NCBI RefSeq assembly: GCF_019704555.1
Contig: NZ_AP024745.1
Span: forward strand, 5,960,501 to 6,024,500
DNA: 64,000 bases
Direction: 5' to 3'
From: Actinoplanes sp. L3-i22
GTDB taxonomy: Bacteria > Actinomycetota > Actinomycetes > Mycobacteriales > Micromonosporaceae
Below, piece after piece: positions 16,829-24,591 of the stretch. Every line of letters begins with the position of its first letter. The first letter of the stretch is position 1. The notes under the pieces were generated by a model, which searched no databases, was not told where the DNA came from, and saw only the letters and a program-made list of their open reading frames with translations. Position numbers and translations under genes: made by a program.

Positions 16829-17788
16829 TCAGTCGCCGGCCGTCATCAGGGCGATCAGTTGGTCGCCCGGGGTGGTGCGTTCGTAGTAGACGGCGCGGCC
16901 GCTGCGGCGGGCGACGATGACGCCGGCGGTGCGCAGGGCGGCGAGGTGGCCGGAGACCGTGCCCAGGGAGACGCCGAGCAGGGCGGCGAGCTGGGACGGG
17001 GTGGCCGGGTCGCGGAGGGTGGCGAGGATGCGGGCGCGGCCGTCGCCGATCAGGGTGGTGATGCCGCCGGGGTGTGGGTCGAGGTCGCCGAGGATGCCGC
17101 GGGCCGGGTAGACGACGGCGGTCCGGTTCGGGGCCTGGCAGATCCATCGTCCGGCGGTGCCGGTGTGCGGGACCAGGACCAGGCCTTCGGCGCCGACGGC
17201 GGGGTCGGTGTGTCCCCGGGTGGAGAAGAGGATGGCGTCCGGTTCTGCCCATCGGAGTTTGCCTAGGCCGTCGAGGGCGTGCCGCCAGCCGTGGGTGGCG
17301 ATGATGCCGGCGCGGTGGCGGATGTCGCGTTCCATGATGGCGCGGCGGCGGGCCCAGTCCGGGGCGACGAATTGGTGCCAGATGTGGGCGAACACGTCGG
17401 CGGCGGCGGTGGCGATGCCGTCGCGGTCGGCCCAGTCGGTGTCGGCGGCGATCCAGGCGTGCCGGCGGGATTCGGCGATGGTGGCTCTGGCCTGCGGGTC
17501 CGGGATCGCGCGCAGCTGTGCGAGCTCGTCGGTGAATCGGGTGGTCATCGAGGACGGTGGGAGTGCGACGAAGTCGGGCAGGTATTTGGTCGCCGACACC
17601 AGTCGTACGAGTCCGGCCGCGAACGGGTTGTCGTCGAGCCAGCCGGCCAGTTCGCGGGCTTGCGGGCCGGGGCGGCCGCCGTCGAGTTCGCGGCGGAGGC
17701 CGAGCAGGCAGCTGAAGGTCTCGGCCAGTGGCGAGAGTGCGAACCGGCTGGCGCGCAGGGCGTCGGGGCCGAATCGGATCAGGGTCAT
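16829..17788 (-). CDS. ArsR-type helix-turn-helix regulator with DUF5937-like N-terminal region
   Basis: A 319-aa protein. The N-terminal ~200 residues (MTLIRFGPDALRASRFALSP...) match the DUF5937-type module found in actinobacterial ArsR-like regulators. The C-terminal ~80 residues form the winged helix (LATLRDPATPSQLAALLGVS, then LAALRTAGVIVARRSGRAVYY). ATG 17788 is preferred because the longer frame runs across the intergenic operator and the divergent MFS gene. An 18-bp inverted repeat ten bases upstream is the probable operator, implying control of itself and the MFS transporter. Confidence 0.85.
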   Translation of the reverse strand: MTLIRFGPDALRASRFALSPLAETFSCLLGLRRELDGGRPGPQARELAGWLDDNPFAAGLVRLVSATKYLPDFVALPPSSMTTRFTDELAQLRAIPDPQARATIAESRRHAWIAADTDWADRDGIATAAADVFAHIWHQFVAPDWARRRAIMERDIRHRAGIIATHGWRHALDGLGKLRWAEPDAILFSTRGHTDPAVGAEGLVLVPHTGTAGRWICQAPNRTAVVYPARGILGDLDPHPGGITTLIGDGRARILATLRDPATPSQLAALLGVSLGTVSGHLAALRTAGVIVARRSGRAVYYERTTPGDQLIALMTAGD

Positions 17789-17797
17789 GGCGCTAAC

Positions 17798-17815
17798 TTG
17801 CGGCATCTGCCGCAA
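17798..17815. promoter_or_regulatory. ArsR-type operator TTGCGGCA-TC-TGCCGCAA
   Basis: A perfect 8-bp inverted repeat with a 2-nt spacer in the 58-base gap between the divergent regulator (start 17788) and transporter (start 17847). Confidence 0.7.
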
Positions 17816-17846
17816 GAGTTCAAACCCGCGACGGTACGGCGTGAGG

Positions 17847-19064
17847 ATGGTGGCCGTGACCATCGATCTCCCGGCGCGTCCGGTTCGTCGTCTGCTGCGT
17901 GGCCGGTTCGGGTGGTTCTTCGCGGGCCGGGCGGTCGACATCTTCGGGACGTCGATGTCGACGGTGGCGCTGGCGTTGGCGGTGTTGCAGGTTTCCGGGG
18001 AGGCGACCGACCTGGGGATCGTGCTGGCGGCGAACGTGACGCCGGGGCTGCTGTTGATGCTGGCGGGTGGGGTGCTGGCGGATCGGGTCGGCCGGCGTGG
18101 GCTGTTGATCGCGGCGAACACGGTGAGTGCGGCGGCGACCGGTGCGATCGCGGTCCTGTTGCTCTGCGGCCGGTATCAGGTGGCGGCGGTGGCGGGGTTG
18201 TCGCTGGTGACGGGGGCGGCGGCGGCGTTCGCGCAGCCGGCGTTGCGGGGCGTCGTGCCGGAGTTGGTCGCGGATGTGGATCTGCAGCGGGCGAATGCGT
18301 TGCTGGCGAGCAGCCGGCATGCGGTGCGGATCGTCGCGCCGGCGGTGGCGGGGCTGGTGACGGCGACGGCGGGTGGTGGCTGGGCGTTGGTGGTGGACGC
18401 GGTCAGCTGTCTGGTGGCGGCGGTGTTCTTCCTGCGGTTGCCGGCTCGTGGCCGGGTGGTGGTGTCGGGGCGGTCGGTGCTGGCCGATCTGGTGGCGGGG
18501 TGGCGGATCTTCCGGTCGTTGCGCTGGGTGCTGGTGGGCAGTGTGTCGTTCGCGGTGATGAACGCGGTGAACGCGGGTCCGTGGAATGTGCTGGGGCCGA
18601 TGCTGGTGTCGGCGCGTGGGGGGCCGTTCGGGTGGGGTGCGGTGTTGTCGGTGCGGGCGGTGGGTCTGCTGGTGATGAGTGTGGTGGCGGTGCGGCTGGG
18701 GTGGCGGCGGCCGTTGCGTACGGGAAGGGTGTTCGGGGTTTTGTCGGCGGTGCCGTTGCTGGCGTTGGGTGTGTCGGGTTCGCCGTGGGTGGTGGGGGTG
18801 GCGGCGTTCGTGGGTGGGGTGGGTATGACGGTTTCGGCGATCACGTGGGATTCGGCGGTGCAGGTGCGGGTGCCGCGGGAGGCGTTGTCGCGGGTGGCGT
18901 CGTTCGATGATCTGTTCTCGTTCGTGACGGTGCCGTTGTCGGGGTTGGCGGTGGGGCCGTTCGCGGGGTGGTTCGGGGCGAGCCGGGTGGCCGGGGTGTG
19001 CGGTGTGGTGTTCGTGGTGGCGGCGTTGGTGCCGTTGTTGAGTGCGGAGACCCGGCGCGGCTGA
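17847..19064 (+). CDS. MFS transporter (enterobactin-exporter/DHA3-like)
   Basis: A ~405-aa protein with about 12 transmembrane helices. Motif A reads LADRVGRRGLLIAANTVSA; the FAGRAVDIFGTSMSTVALAL start and the GGVGMTVSAITWDSAVQV stretch late in the protein are typical of DHA3-type exporters. ATG 17847 and GTG 17856 are both possible; GAGG at 17843-17846 is better spaced for 17856. It is divergent from the ArsR-like regulator with a shared operator, so it is probably derepressed by that regulator's ligand. Substrate unknown. Confidence 0.85.
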   Translation: MVAVTIDLPARPVRRLLRGRFGWFFAGRAVDIFGTSMSTVALALAVLQVSGEATDLGIVLAANVTPGLLLMLAGGVLADRVGRRGLLIAANTVSAAATGAIAVLLLCGRYQVAAVAGLSLVTGAAAAFAQPALRGVVPELVADVDLQRANALLASSRHAVRIVAPAVAGLVTATAGGGWALVVDAVSCLVAAVFFLRLPARGRVVVSGRSVLADLVAGWRIFRSLRWVLVGSVSFAVMNAVNAGPWNVLGPMLVSARGGPFGWGAVLSVRAVGLLVMSVVAVRLGWRRPLRTGRVFGVLSAVPLLALGVSGSPWVVGVAAFVGGVGMTVSAITWDSAVQVRVPREALSRVASFDDLFSFVTVPLSGLAVGPFAGWFGASRVAGVCGVVFVVAALVPLLSAETRRG

Positions 19065-19077
19065 TCGTGGGGCTGGT

Positions 19078-20322
19078 TCACGGGTCGGTGAGTTCGGTGA
19101 GTCGGCGTTGGATGGTGGCGCGTTCGGTGGTGTTGCCGGCGAGGTCGAGGGCGGTGCGGTAGGCGGCGGCTGCTTCGGTGGTGCGGCCGAGTCGGCGGAG
19201 CAGGTCGGCGCGGGCGGCGGGGAGCAGGTGGTAGCCGGGTAGTTGGTCGGTGAGGTCGTCGAGGAGGGTGAGGCCGGCTTGGGGTCCGTCGCGCATGGCG
19301 ATGGCGACGGCGCGGTTCAGGGCGACCAGTGGGGAGGGTTCGATCTGGTGGAGGACGTCGTAGAGCGCGACGATCTGGGGCCAGTCGGTGGTGTCGATGC
19401 CGGTGGCTTCGTCGTGCAGGGCGGCGATAGCGGCTTGGACGGCGTAGGGGCCGACGCCGGGTCCGGTGAGGGCGGGGATGACGAGGTGTTGTCCTTCGGT
19501 GATCAGGTCGGGGTCCCAGTGGGTGCGGTTCTGCTCTTCGAGCAGGATCTGGTTGCCGGCCGGGTCGGTGCGGGCGTTGCGGCGGGCGTCGGTGAGCAGG
19601 AGCAGGGCGAGTAGTCCAGTGACTTCGCGTTGGCGGGGCAGGAGCCGGTGCAGGATGCGGGCGAGGCGGATGGCTTCGTCGGCGAGGTCGGGGCGTTGCA
19701 GGTCGTGGCCGTAGCTGGCGGTGTGGCCCTCGGTGTAGACGAGGTAGATGACGCGCAGGACGCCGGGCAGGCGGGCGGGGAGTTCGTCGGTGGCGGGGAC
19801 GCGGAACGGGATGCGCGCGCTGCGGATCTTGCGTTTGGCGCGGACGATGCGCTGGGCCATGGTCGGGGTGGGGACGAGGAAGGCGCGGGCGACCTCGGGG
19901 GTGGTGAGGCCGGCGAGGAAGCGCAGGGTGAGTGCGGTCTGGGCGTCGGGGGGCAGGGCGGGGTGGCAGCAGGTGAAGAAGAGTTGGAGGCGTTCGTCGG
20001 GGATGTCGTCGAAGCCGTCGGGGGTGGTGGTGGGGGTGGGTCGTTGACTGTCGAGGTGGAGTTCGGCGAGGCGTTGGGTGTGCAGGCGGTCGCGGCGGAT
20101 CCGGTCGATGGCTTTGCGGCGTGCGGTGGTGAGCAGCCAGGCCAGGGGTTTGTCGGGGACGCCGTCGACGGGCCAGCGGTGCAGTGCGGTTTCGATGGCG
20201 TCGGAGGTGACCTCTTCGGCGAGGTCGAGGTCGCCGAGGCGGGCGGCGAGCAGGGCGAGCAGCCGGCCCCGGTCCTCGCGGAAGACCGCCTCGACGGAGC
20301 CGGCCGCTCGCTGGTCGCTCAT
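19078..20322 (-). CDS. ECF42-type sigma factor, third copy (tail of the trpD operon)
   Basis: A 414-aa protein. Region 2 contains DLAEEVTSDAIETALHRWPV, region 4 LTTPEVARAFLVPTPTMAQR, and the extension VIYLVYTEGHTASYG and GPYAVQAAIAALHDEATG; the end is TPR-like. ATG 20322 overlaps the DGPF stop (ATGA), and DGPF overlaps trpD, so all three are translationally linked and lie under the trp attenuator. It converges on the MFS gene with a 13-base gap. Confidence 0.9.
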   Translation of the reverse strand: MSDQRAAGSVEAVFREDRGRLLALLAARLGDLDLAEEVTSDAIETALHRWPVDGVPDKPLAWLLTTARRKAIDRIRRDRLHTQRLAELHLDSQRPTPTTTPDGFDDIPDERLQLFFTCCHPALPPDAQTALTLRFLAGLTTPEVARAFLVPTPTMAQRIVRAKRKIRSARIPFRVPATDELPARLPGVLRVIYLVYTEGHTASYGHDLQRPDLADEAIRLARILHRLLPRQREVTGLLALLLLTDARRNARTDPAGNQILLEEQNRTHWDPDLITEGQHLVIPALTGPGVGPYAVQAAIAALHDEATGIDTTDWPQIVALYDVLHQIEPSPLVALNRAVAIAMRDGPQAGLTLLDDLTDQLPGYHLLPAARADLLRRLGRTTEAAAAYRTALDLAGNTTERATIQRRLTELTDP

Positions 20323-20672
20323 GCCTGGCCGGGTCCCCAGATGGTGCGGACCTCGATGGTGCCGTGGCGGGCGCCGGGGCAGCGGGCGGCCCAGTCGAGG
20401 GCGGCGTCGAGGTCGGGGACGTCGATGAGGTAGTAGCCGCCGACGATTTCGCGGGTTTCGGCGTAGGGGCCGTCGGTGATGACGCGGTCGCCGTTGGCGC
20501 GTACGTGCAGGGTGGTGGCGTTGGTCAGGTCGAGGGCGTTGCTGTCGAGGCGGACGCCGGCGTCGGTGACGGCTTTCTCGTAGGCCATGAACTGGTCGGG
20601 GGTGGGTTCGCCGGGGGCGAGTTCGCCGGCGAGTTCGGGTGCCGGGGTGTGGATCAGCAGCAGGTATTTCAC
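20319..20672 (-). CDS. YCII-related (DGPF-type) protein, third copy
   Basis: A 117-aa YCII domain with the variant signature ITDGPYAETREIVGGYYLID (DGPY instead of DGPF). The GTG start (20672) overlaps the trpD stop (GTGA); its AGGAG ribosome site lies within the trpD coding end. The stop overlaps the sigma ATG. Coupling on both sides makes it the middle cistron of trpD-DGPF-ECF42. Confidence 0.9.
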   Translation of the reverse strand: MKYLLLIHTPAPELAGELAPGEPTPDQFMAYEKAVTDAGVRLDSNALDLTNATTLHVRANGDRVITDGPYAETREIVGGYYLIDVPDLDAALDWAARCPGARHGTIEVRTIWGPGQA

Positions 20673-21766
20673 CGTGGGCTCCTCGGGTGATCGGTCGTTG
20701 TGTGGTCATGACGAACGGCCGGGGCGGGATTCGACAGGGTGGTCGCAGGTTTTTCGGCGGTGCGGCCGGCGGTCACCCATCGGTGCAGGGTGGTGCGGGC
20801 GGCGCCGGTGTCGACGGCGTTCACGCAGGCGGTGAGGGCGTCGGTGAGGGTGCGGTCGTCGACGGTGGTGAGCAGGGCGGCGGCGTTGAGCAGGACGATG
20901 TCGCGGATCGGGCCGGGCCGGCCGTCGAGCAGGGCGGTGAAGGTGGCGGCGTTGCCCGCGGGGGTGGTGCCGCGCAGGTCGGCGGGGGTGGCGCGGGGCA
21001 GGCCGAGGCCGGTCGGGTCGAGGACGGTGGTGGTGACGGTGCCGTTGCGGATCTTCCAGATGCGGCTGGTCGTGGTGGTGGTGAGTTTGTCGAGGCCGTC
21101 GTCGCCGTGCACGACGAGGGCGTGGGTGCCGCGGGCGGCGAGGACGTCGGCGATCAGGGGTGCGGTGCGGGGGTCGGCGACGCCGATGACCTGGTGTCGT
21201 GGGCGGGCGGGGTTGATCAGGGGGCCGAGGAGGTTGAAGACGGTGGGTACGCCGAGGTCGCGGCGGGCGCCGGCGGCGTGGCGGAGTCCGGGGTTGTAGC
21301 GGGGTGCGTGCAGGAAGGTGATGCCGGCTCGGGCGGCGACGCGGGCGGCGGCCGCGGGGCTCAGGTCGAGGGTGATGCCGAGGTGTTCGACGAGGTCGGC
21401 GGCGCCGGGGGTGGTGGAGGTGGCGGCGCGTCCGCCGTGTTTGACGACGGTGATGCCGGTGGCGGCGGCGATGACGGCGGCCATGGTGGAGATGTTGACG
21501 GCGCCGGTGCGGTCGCCGCCGGTGCCGGCGATGTCGGCGGTCGGGCCGGGGATGTCGACGGGTAGGGCGGCGGCGTGCAGGGCGTCGAGCAGGCCGGTGA
21601 GCTCGGTGGGGGTTTCGCCTTTGGTGCGCAGGGCGGTGGCGAACGCGGCGATCTGGACGGCGGTGAGGTCGCCGTTGACGATCCGGGTCATGGCCCAGGC
21701 GGCCTGGTCGCGGGTGAGGTCGTGGCGGTTCAGCAGGCGGGGCAGGATGTCGGTGGCCAGGGGCAT
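20669..21766 (-). CDS. trpD: Anthranilate phosphoribosyltransferase
   Basis: A 365-aa enzyme that joins anthranilate to PRPP in tryptophan biosynthesis. Visible are DIAGTGGDRTGAVNISTMAA (PRPP-binding GTGGD plus NIST), VKHGGRAATS, HAPRYNPGLRH and the NLLGPLINPARP segment, in the order and spacing of TrpD. The last ~20 residues (RHDHTTTDHPRSPR) extend past the conserved domain and read through the RBS of the next gene. ATG 21766 has CGAGGA upstream. A leader peptide with tandem Trp and a T-tailed terminator precede it, so expression is governed by attenuation. No other trp genes are visible here. Confidence 0.93.
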   Translation of the reverse strand: MPLATDILPRLLNRHDLTRDQAAWAMTRIVNGDLTAVQIAAFATALRTKGETPTELTGLLDALHAAALPVDIPGPTADIAGTGGDRTGAVNISTMAAVIAAATGITVVKHGGRAATSTTPGAADLVEHLGITLDLSPAAAARVAARAGITFLHAPRYNPGLRHAAGARRDLGVPTVFNLLGPLINPARPRHQVIGVADPRTAPLIADVLAARGTHALVVHGDDGLDKLTTTTTSRIWKIRNGTVTTTVLDPTGLGLPRATPADLRGTTPAGNAATFTALLDGRPGPIRDIVLLNAAALLTTVDDRTLTDALTACVNAVDTGAARTTLHRWVTAGRTAEKPATTLSNPAPAVRHDHTTTDHPRSPR

Positions 21767-21806
21767 GGTGGTGTCCTCGGGTGCGGGGCCGCGGTGACGA
21801 GGGCAC

Positions 21807-21833
21807 AAAAATGGCCGCCTCGTCGAGGCGGCC
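21807..21833 (-). terminator. Attenuator terminator of trpD
   Basis: On the minus strand, a 9-bp perfect stem with a 3-nt loop (plus-strand arms 21813-21821 and 21825-21833) is followed by ATTTTTG. It is the most canonical intrinsic terminator in the window and lies 41 bases before the trpD ATG. Confidence 0.9.
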
Positions 21834-21896
21834 GGTGGGTGCGCTGGCTGGGGCCGCCTAGGAGGCGGGCCACCAGAGGTTCGCGCTGGTCTTCAC
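21813..21896 (-). promoter_or_regulatory. Four-segment tryptophan transcription attenuator
   Basis: Reading the minus strand: segment 1 (GGCCCGCCT) overlaps the Trp codons and following codons of the leader peptide. Segment 2 (AGGCGGCC, plus-strand 21852-21859) overlaps its stop. Segment 3 (GGCCGCCTC, 21825-21833) can pair with 2 (antiterminator, 8 bp) or with 4 (GAGGCGGCC, 21813-21821, terminator). A ribosome stalled at the Trp pair would mask segment 1 and favour 2:3, allowing trpD to be transcribed. Confidence 0.88.
21858..21896 (-). CDS. trpL: trp leader peptide, 12 aa with tandem Trp
   Basis: GTG at 21896 opens MKTSANLWWPAS and ends at TAG (21858-21860). The two Trp codons (21870-21875) lie immediately before the self-pairing segment of the attenuator. 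The start codon overlaps the stop of the upstream MDMPI gene (GTGA), so the leader may be translated by ribosomes finishing that gene as well as from a transcript of its own. It is too short for ordinary gene finding. Confidence 0.88.
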   Translation of the reverse strand: MKTSANLWWPAS

Positions 21897-22459
21897 GGCT
21901 GGGACTGTAGCAGCCAGCCGGGGTCGCGGCCGGTGAGGGCGAGGAGTTCGTCGAAGGCGCCGGCGTCGGGTGGGCAGTGGACGGGGTCGCCGAAGGCGCC
22001 CATCTTCCGGCCGGTGTCGATCATGGTGTCGAGGAATTCGCGGACGGCGGGGATCAGGGTGGGGTCGACGTGGTAGTCCTGGCCGGTGCCGCGGGCGAGG
22101 TCCCAGCCGTGCACGACGAGGTCGCCGAGGACCATCTGGCCGACGGTGCGCTGGGGCAGGCCCATGCCGGGTGAGGTGCCGTCGAGGCTGTCGGGGTCGG
22201 ACCAGGCGTCGACGAGGCGGCTGGTGTCGGCGGCGAACGCGGTGCGCCAGTCGCCGGTGAGCTGGTCGGGGCGCGGTGTCCAGTCGACGTCGTCGCGGCG
22301 GGCGAGGGCCTGGAAGTTGTGGACGACCTGGATGAGGTGGTTGAGCAGGTCCCGGACCCGGAATGCGGTGCAGGGCGTGGCCTGGTCGAGCTGGTCGTCG
22401 CGGACGGCGGCGACCAGACCGGCGACGGCGGCCGAGGCGGTGGCTAGCTTGTCGCTCAT
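21893..22459 (-). CDS. TIGR03086-type (MDMPI/DinB-like) metal-binding protein
   Basis: A 188-aa helical protein of the mycothiol-dependent maleylpyruvate isomerase N-terminal class. DQATPCTAFRVRDLLNHLIQ is the first conserved block, and LGDLVVHGWDLARGTG carries the second conserved His. These His residues bind a divalent metal in the family. The actual reaction is unknown; mycothiol-dependent chemistry is typical of actinomycetes. ATG 22459 is chosen; the frame is open further upstream. Its stop overlaps the trpL start. Confidence 0.85.
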   Translation of the reverse strand: MSDKLATASAAVAGLVAAVRDDQLDQATPCTAFRVRDLLNHLIQVVHNFQALARRDDVDWTPRPDQLTGDWRTAFAADTSRLVDAWSDPDSLDGTSPGMGLPQRTVGQMVLGDLVVHGWDLARGTGQDYHVDPTLIPAVREFLDTMIDTGRKMGAFGDPVHCPPDAGAFDELLALTGRDPGWLLQSQP

Positions 22460-22600
22460 CTCTGTGGACACCCGGACAGGGTATGACAGGGTGCGGGCGG
22501 GTTTCGCGGTTCGCCACCCGGATGGTGGACGGCGGGGTGCAGCATTTCCGGGTTGCCGGCCGTTACCTGGGCATGATGACCGATCGGGCGGGGGAGCGGT

Positions 22601-23101
22601 ATGCGCGATGCCTCCGCGTTTGACGAGTTCTATCGGGACACTTCGGTGCGGATGCTGCGGTACGGGTATGCGCTGACCGGCGAGCTGGCCGAGGCGCAGG
22701 ACCTGGTTCAGGAGGCGTACACCAGGGCGTGGCAGCAGTGGCGGCGGGTGGTGGCGCATCCGGCGCCGGAGGCGTGGATCCGTCTGGTGATGGCGCGGCT
22801 GGCGACGGATCGGCATCGGCGGTTGTCGGGCTGGTGGCTGGCGTTGACCCGCAGTGGGCTGCCGGAGCCGGTGCGGCCGCCGGCGGAGGACGCGGTGGTG
22901 GTGACCGCGGCGTTGCGGCGGCTGCCGGTGCATCTGCGGCAGGCGCTGGCGTTGCATTACCTGTTCGATCTGCCGGTGGCGGTGATCGCGGCGGAGACCG
23001 GGGTCGCGGTCGGCACGGTCACGTCGTGGTTGCGGCGTGGCCGGGTGGAGATGGCCGTGTTGCTGACCGATCCGGTGAAGGAGGTTGCTGATGTCGAGTG
23101 A
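22601..23101 (+). CDS. SigE-family ECF RNA polymerase sigma factor
   Basis: A 166-aa two-domain sigma factor. Region 2: MLRYGYALTGELAEAQDLVQ, TRAWQQWRRV. Region 4: LRRLPVHLRQALALHYLFDL with HTH VAVIAAETGVAVGTVTSWLR. GGGGAG precedes the ATG. It overlaps the start of its membrane partner by 11 bases. It is the fifth sigma factor in the first 23 kb. Confidence 0.88.
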   Translation: MRDASAFDEFYRDTSVRMLRYGYALTGELAEAQDLVQEAYTRAWQQWRRVVAHPAPEAWIRLVMARLATDRHRRLSGWWLALTRSGLPEPVRPPAEDAVVVTAALRRLPVHLRQALALHYLFDLPVAVIAAETGVAVGTVTSWLRRGRVEMAVLLTDPVKEVADVE

Positions 23102-23858
23102 GTGGGATGAGGCGTTCGCGGCGCTGGCGCGGGATGCGGGGCGGGCGCGGCTGGCCGGGGCGGCGGAGGTGCGGCGGCGGGCCGGGCGGCGTTCGGCGGT
23201 GCGCGGGGCGGCCGGTGTGGTGGGGGTGGCGGTGCTGGTGGCCGGGGTGAGTGTCGGGGCGCGGCTGGTGCTGGCGGACGGGGAGCGGGGGTTGCCGGTG
23301 GCGCCGCCGTCGGTGTCGGCGACGGCGGTGCGGCCGTTGCCGACCTCGATTCCGGCGGTGGCGTTGCTGACCGCGGAGGACGCGCACGCGAAGCCCGGTG
23401 AGTTCGAGCGGCTGGGTGCGGCGTTGCCGCCGCCGGTGTTGTGTGATCGGGCGGACTATCCGAGTGAGAGTCAGGCGGCGGTGCGGGCGTCGGTGCGGAC
23501 CGTGGCCCGGATGTCGTCGCATGCGGGGCTGGCGCCGGACGACGCGGTGGTGAACACGGTGTCGGTGTATCGGGGGGACGGGGCGGTGCGGTTCCTGGCC
23601 GAGGTGCGGGCGGCGGCGCAGGTGTGTGAGCGCTACCGGGTCGTCCGGTCGCCGGGGTACGGGGACGATTCGGTGGTGCTGGGGACCGTCAAGGGTGACG
23701 GGGACAGTATGCGCAAGACGTATCTGATCGTGGTGCGGGTGGGGGATGCGGTGACGCTGGTGGAGAGTGACGGGTATCTGCCGCTGGCGTCGTATCTGCC
23801 GACGGTGCAGTCGCTGGCGAAGAAGGCCGGGCAGCGGCTGGTGGCCTGGCGGCCCTGA
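23091..23858 (+). CDS. Single-pass membrane protein, putative partner of the 22601 sigma factor
   Basis: A 255-aa protein with a short N-terminus, one membrane helix at about residues 38-58 (GAAGVVGVAVLVAGVSVGARL) and an extracytoplasmic domain with two Cys (PVLCDRADYP; AAQVCERYRV) that may form a disulfide. AAGGAGG lies upstream of ATG 23091. The layout repeats the sigma/membrane-partner pairs at 4902-6367 and 30913-32026; anti-sigma function is inferred. Confidence 0.65.
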   Translation: MSSEWDEAFAALARDAGRARLAGAAEVRRRAGRRSAVRGAAGVVGVAVLVAGVSVGARLVLADGERGLPVAPPSVSATAVRPLPTSIPAVALLTAEDAHAKPGEFERLGAALPPPVLCDRADYPSESQAAVRASVRTVARMSSHAGLAPDDAVVNTVSVYRGDGAVRFLAEVRAAAQVCERYRVVRSPGYGDDSVVLGTVKGDGDSMRKTYLIVVRVGDAVTLVESDGYLPLASYLPTVQSLAKKAGQRLVAWRP

Positions 23859-23898
23859 ATACGGCGCATCGCGGGTGGCGGCGGCACCCGCGATGCGG

Positions 23899-24201
23899 TC
23901 AGTGGGTGGGCCAGGCGTGGGTGACGTCGGCGTGGCGCATGCTCAGGGTTTCGCTGAGGTGGCGGAACCAGGCGGCGCACTCGGGGATGTCCATGATCGT
24001 GCGGGCGGATTCGTCGGCGTCGGTGCGGGTGCGCCACAGGATGATGTCGGTCCAGGTGCCGTCGTCGTTCTTGGTGAGGTAGGCGGCGAGGCAGGCCGGG
24101 TGGGCGGTGCGCAGGGCGGCGAGCATGGCAGGGCGTTCGGCCAGCAGGGCTTCTTCGGCGCCGTCGTGGATGCGGAAGGTGGCCAGTTCCATCGTTGTCA
24201 T
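23899..24201 (-). CDS. Small dimeric alpha/beta-barrel protein (antibiotic-monooxygenase-like)
   Basis: A 100-aa protein with a ferredoxin-like pattern: MTTMELATFRIHDGAEEALL, a central ...DDGTWTDIILWRTRTDADES and a final helix with FRHLSETLSMRHADV. This resembles ABM/EthD-type single-domain proteins, which can be heme-binding or cofactor-free oxygenases or simple ligand-binding folds; no catalytic residue is assigned. TAACTT (24209-24214) seven bases before the ATG indicates leaderless transcription. Confidence 0.5.
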   Translation of the reverse strand: MTTMELATFRIHDGAEEALLAERPAMLAALRTAHPACLAAYLTKNDDGTWTDIILWRTRTDADESARTIMDIPECAAWFRHLSETLSMRHADVTHAWPTH

Positions 24202-24208
24202 GATCGCC

Positions 24209-24214
24209 AAGTTA
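24209..24214 (-). promoter_or_regulatory. -10 box TAACTT, leaderless promoter
   Basis: On the minus strand TAACTT ends seven bases before the ATG at 24201. Upstream of it, GTTGATC occurs three times on the plus strand (24257, 24268, 24286). The rest of 24202-24420 shows no gene. Confidence 0.45.
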
Positions 24215-24420
24215 GCGCGGGCGGTGCTGACGGCGTACGGCGAAGGGGTTGTCGGTGTTGATCTGAAGTTGATCATCGGCGAGACGTTGATCACCTGGGG
24301 GCGGGGCGCCGGGGAATCGGGCTCGGCGCCATCACCGACCACACCAGCCACATCCTCGGCGCCCGGGCCGGCGGACAGGCAGGAGTGAATGTCGGCGGCC
24401 GGTTGTGCCGCTGCCACGGC

Positions 24421-24560
24421 GACGGTTAGTTTGTGGAGGCCATCTGCGGCGTCGTGAGGGAAACCGGTGAGATTCCGGTGCGGTCGCGCCACTGTGAACC
24501 GCCTCCGCCCGCGGGGTCGGTGAGTCAGGACGCTCACGTGTCCGCAGCCTGTACGACGGG
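24421..24560 (+). promoter_or_regulatory. Cobalamin riboswitch
   Basis: The conserved core GGGAAACCGGTGAGATTCCG (from 24458) continues into GCGGTCGCGCCACTGTGA, and the B12 box GAGTCAGGACGCTC lies at 24522-24535. Order and spacing are those of the adenosylcobalamin aptamer. Behind it, ACGGGA (24556-24561) pairs with TCCCGT (24569-24574), directly abutting AGGAGG (24575-24580), so ligand binding probably hides the ribosome site of cbtB. Confidence 0.92.
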
Positions 24561-24591
24561 ACGCGTCATCCCGTAGGAGGTTGATATCGCC

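Noticed and set aside
24257..24292. Three GTTGATC direct repeats as a CRISPR-like or iteron array
   Set aside because: Units are only 7 bp with uneven spacing (11 and 18), and no replication or cas gene is nearby.
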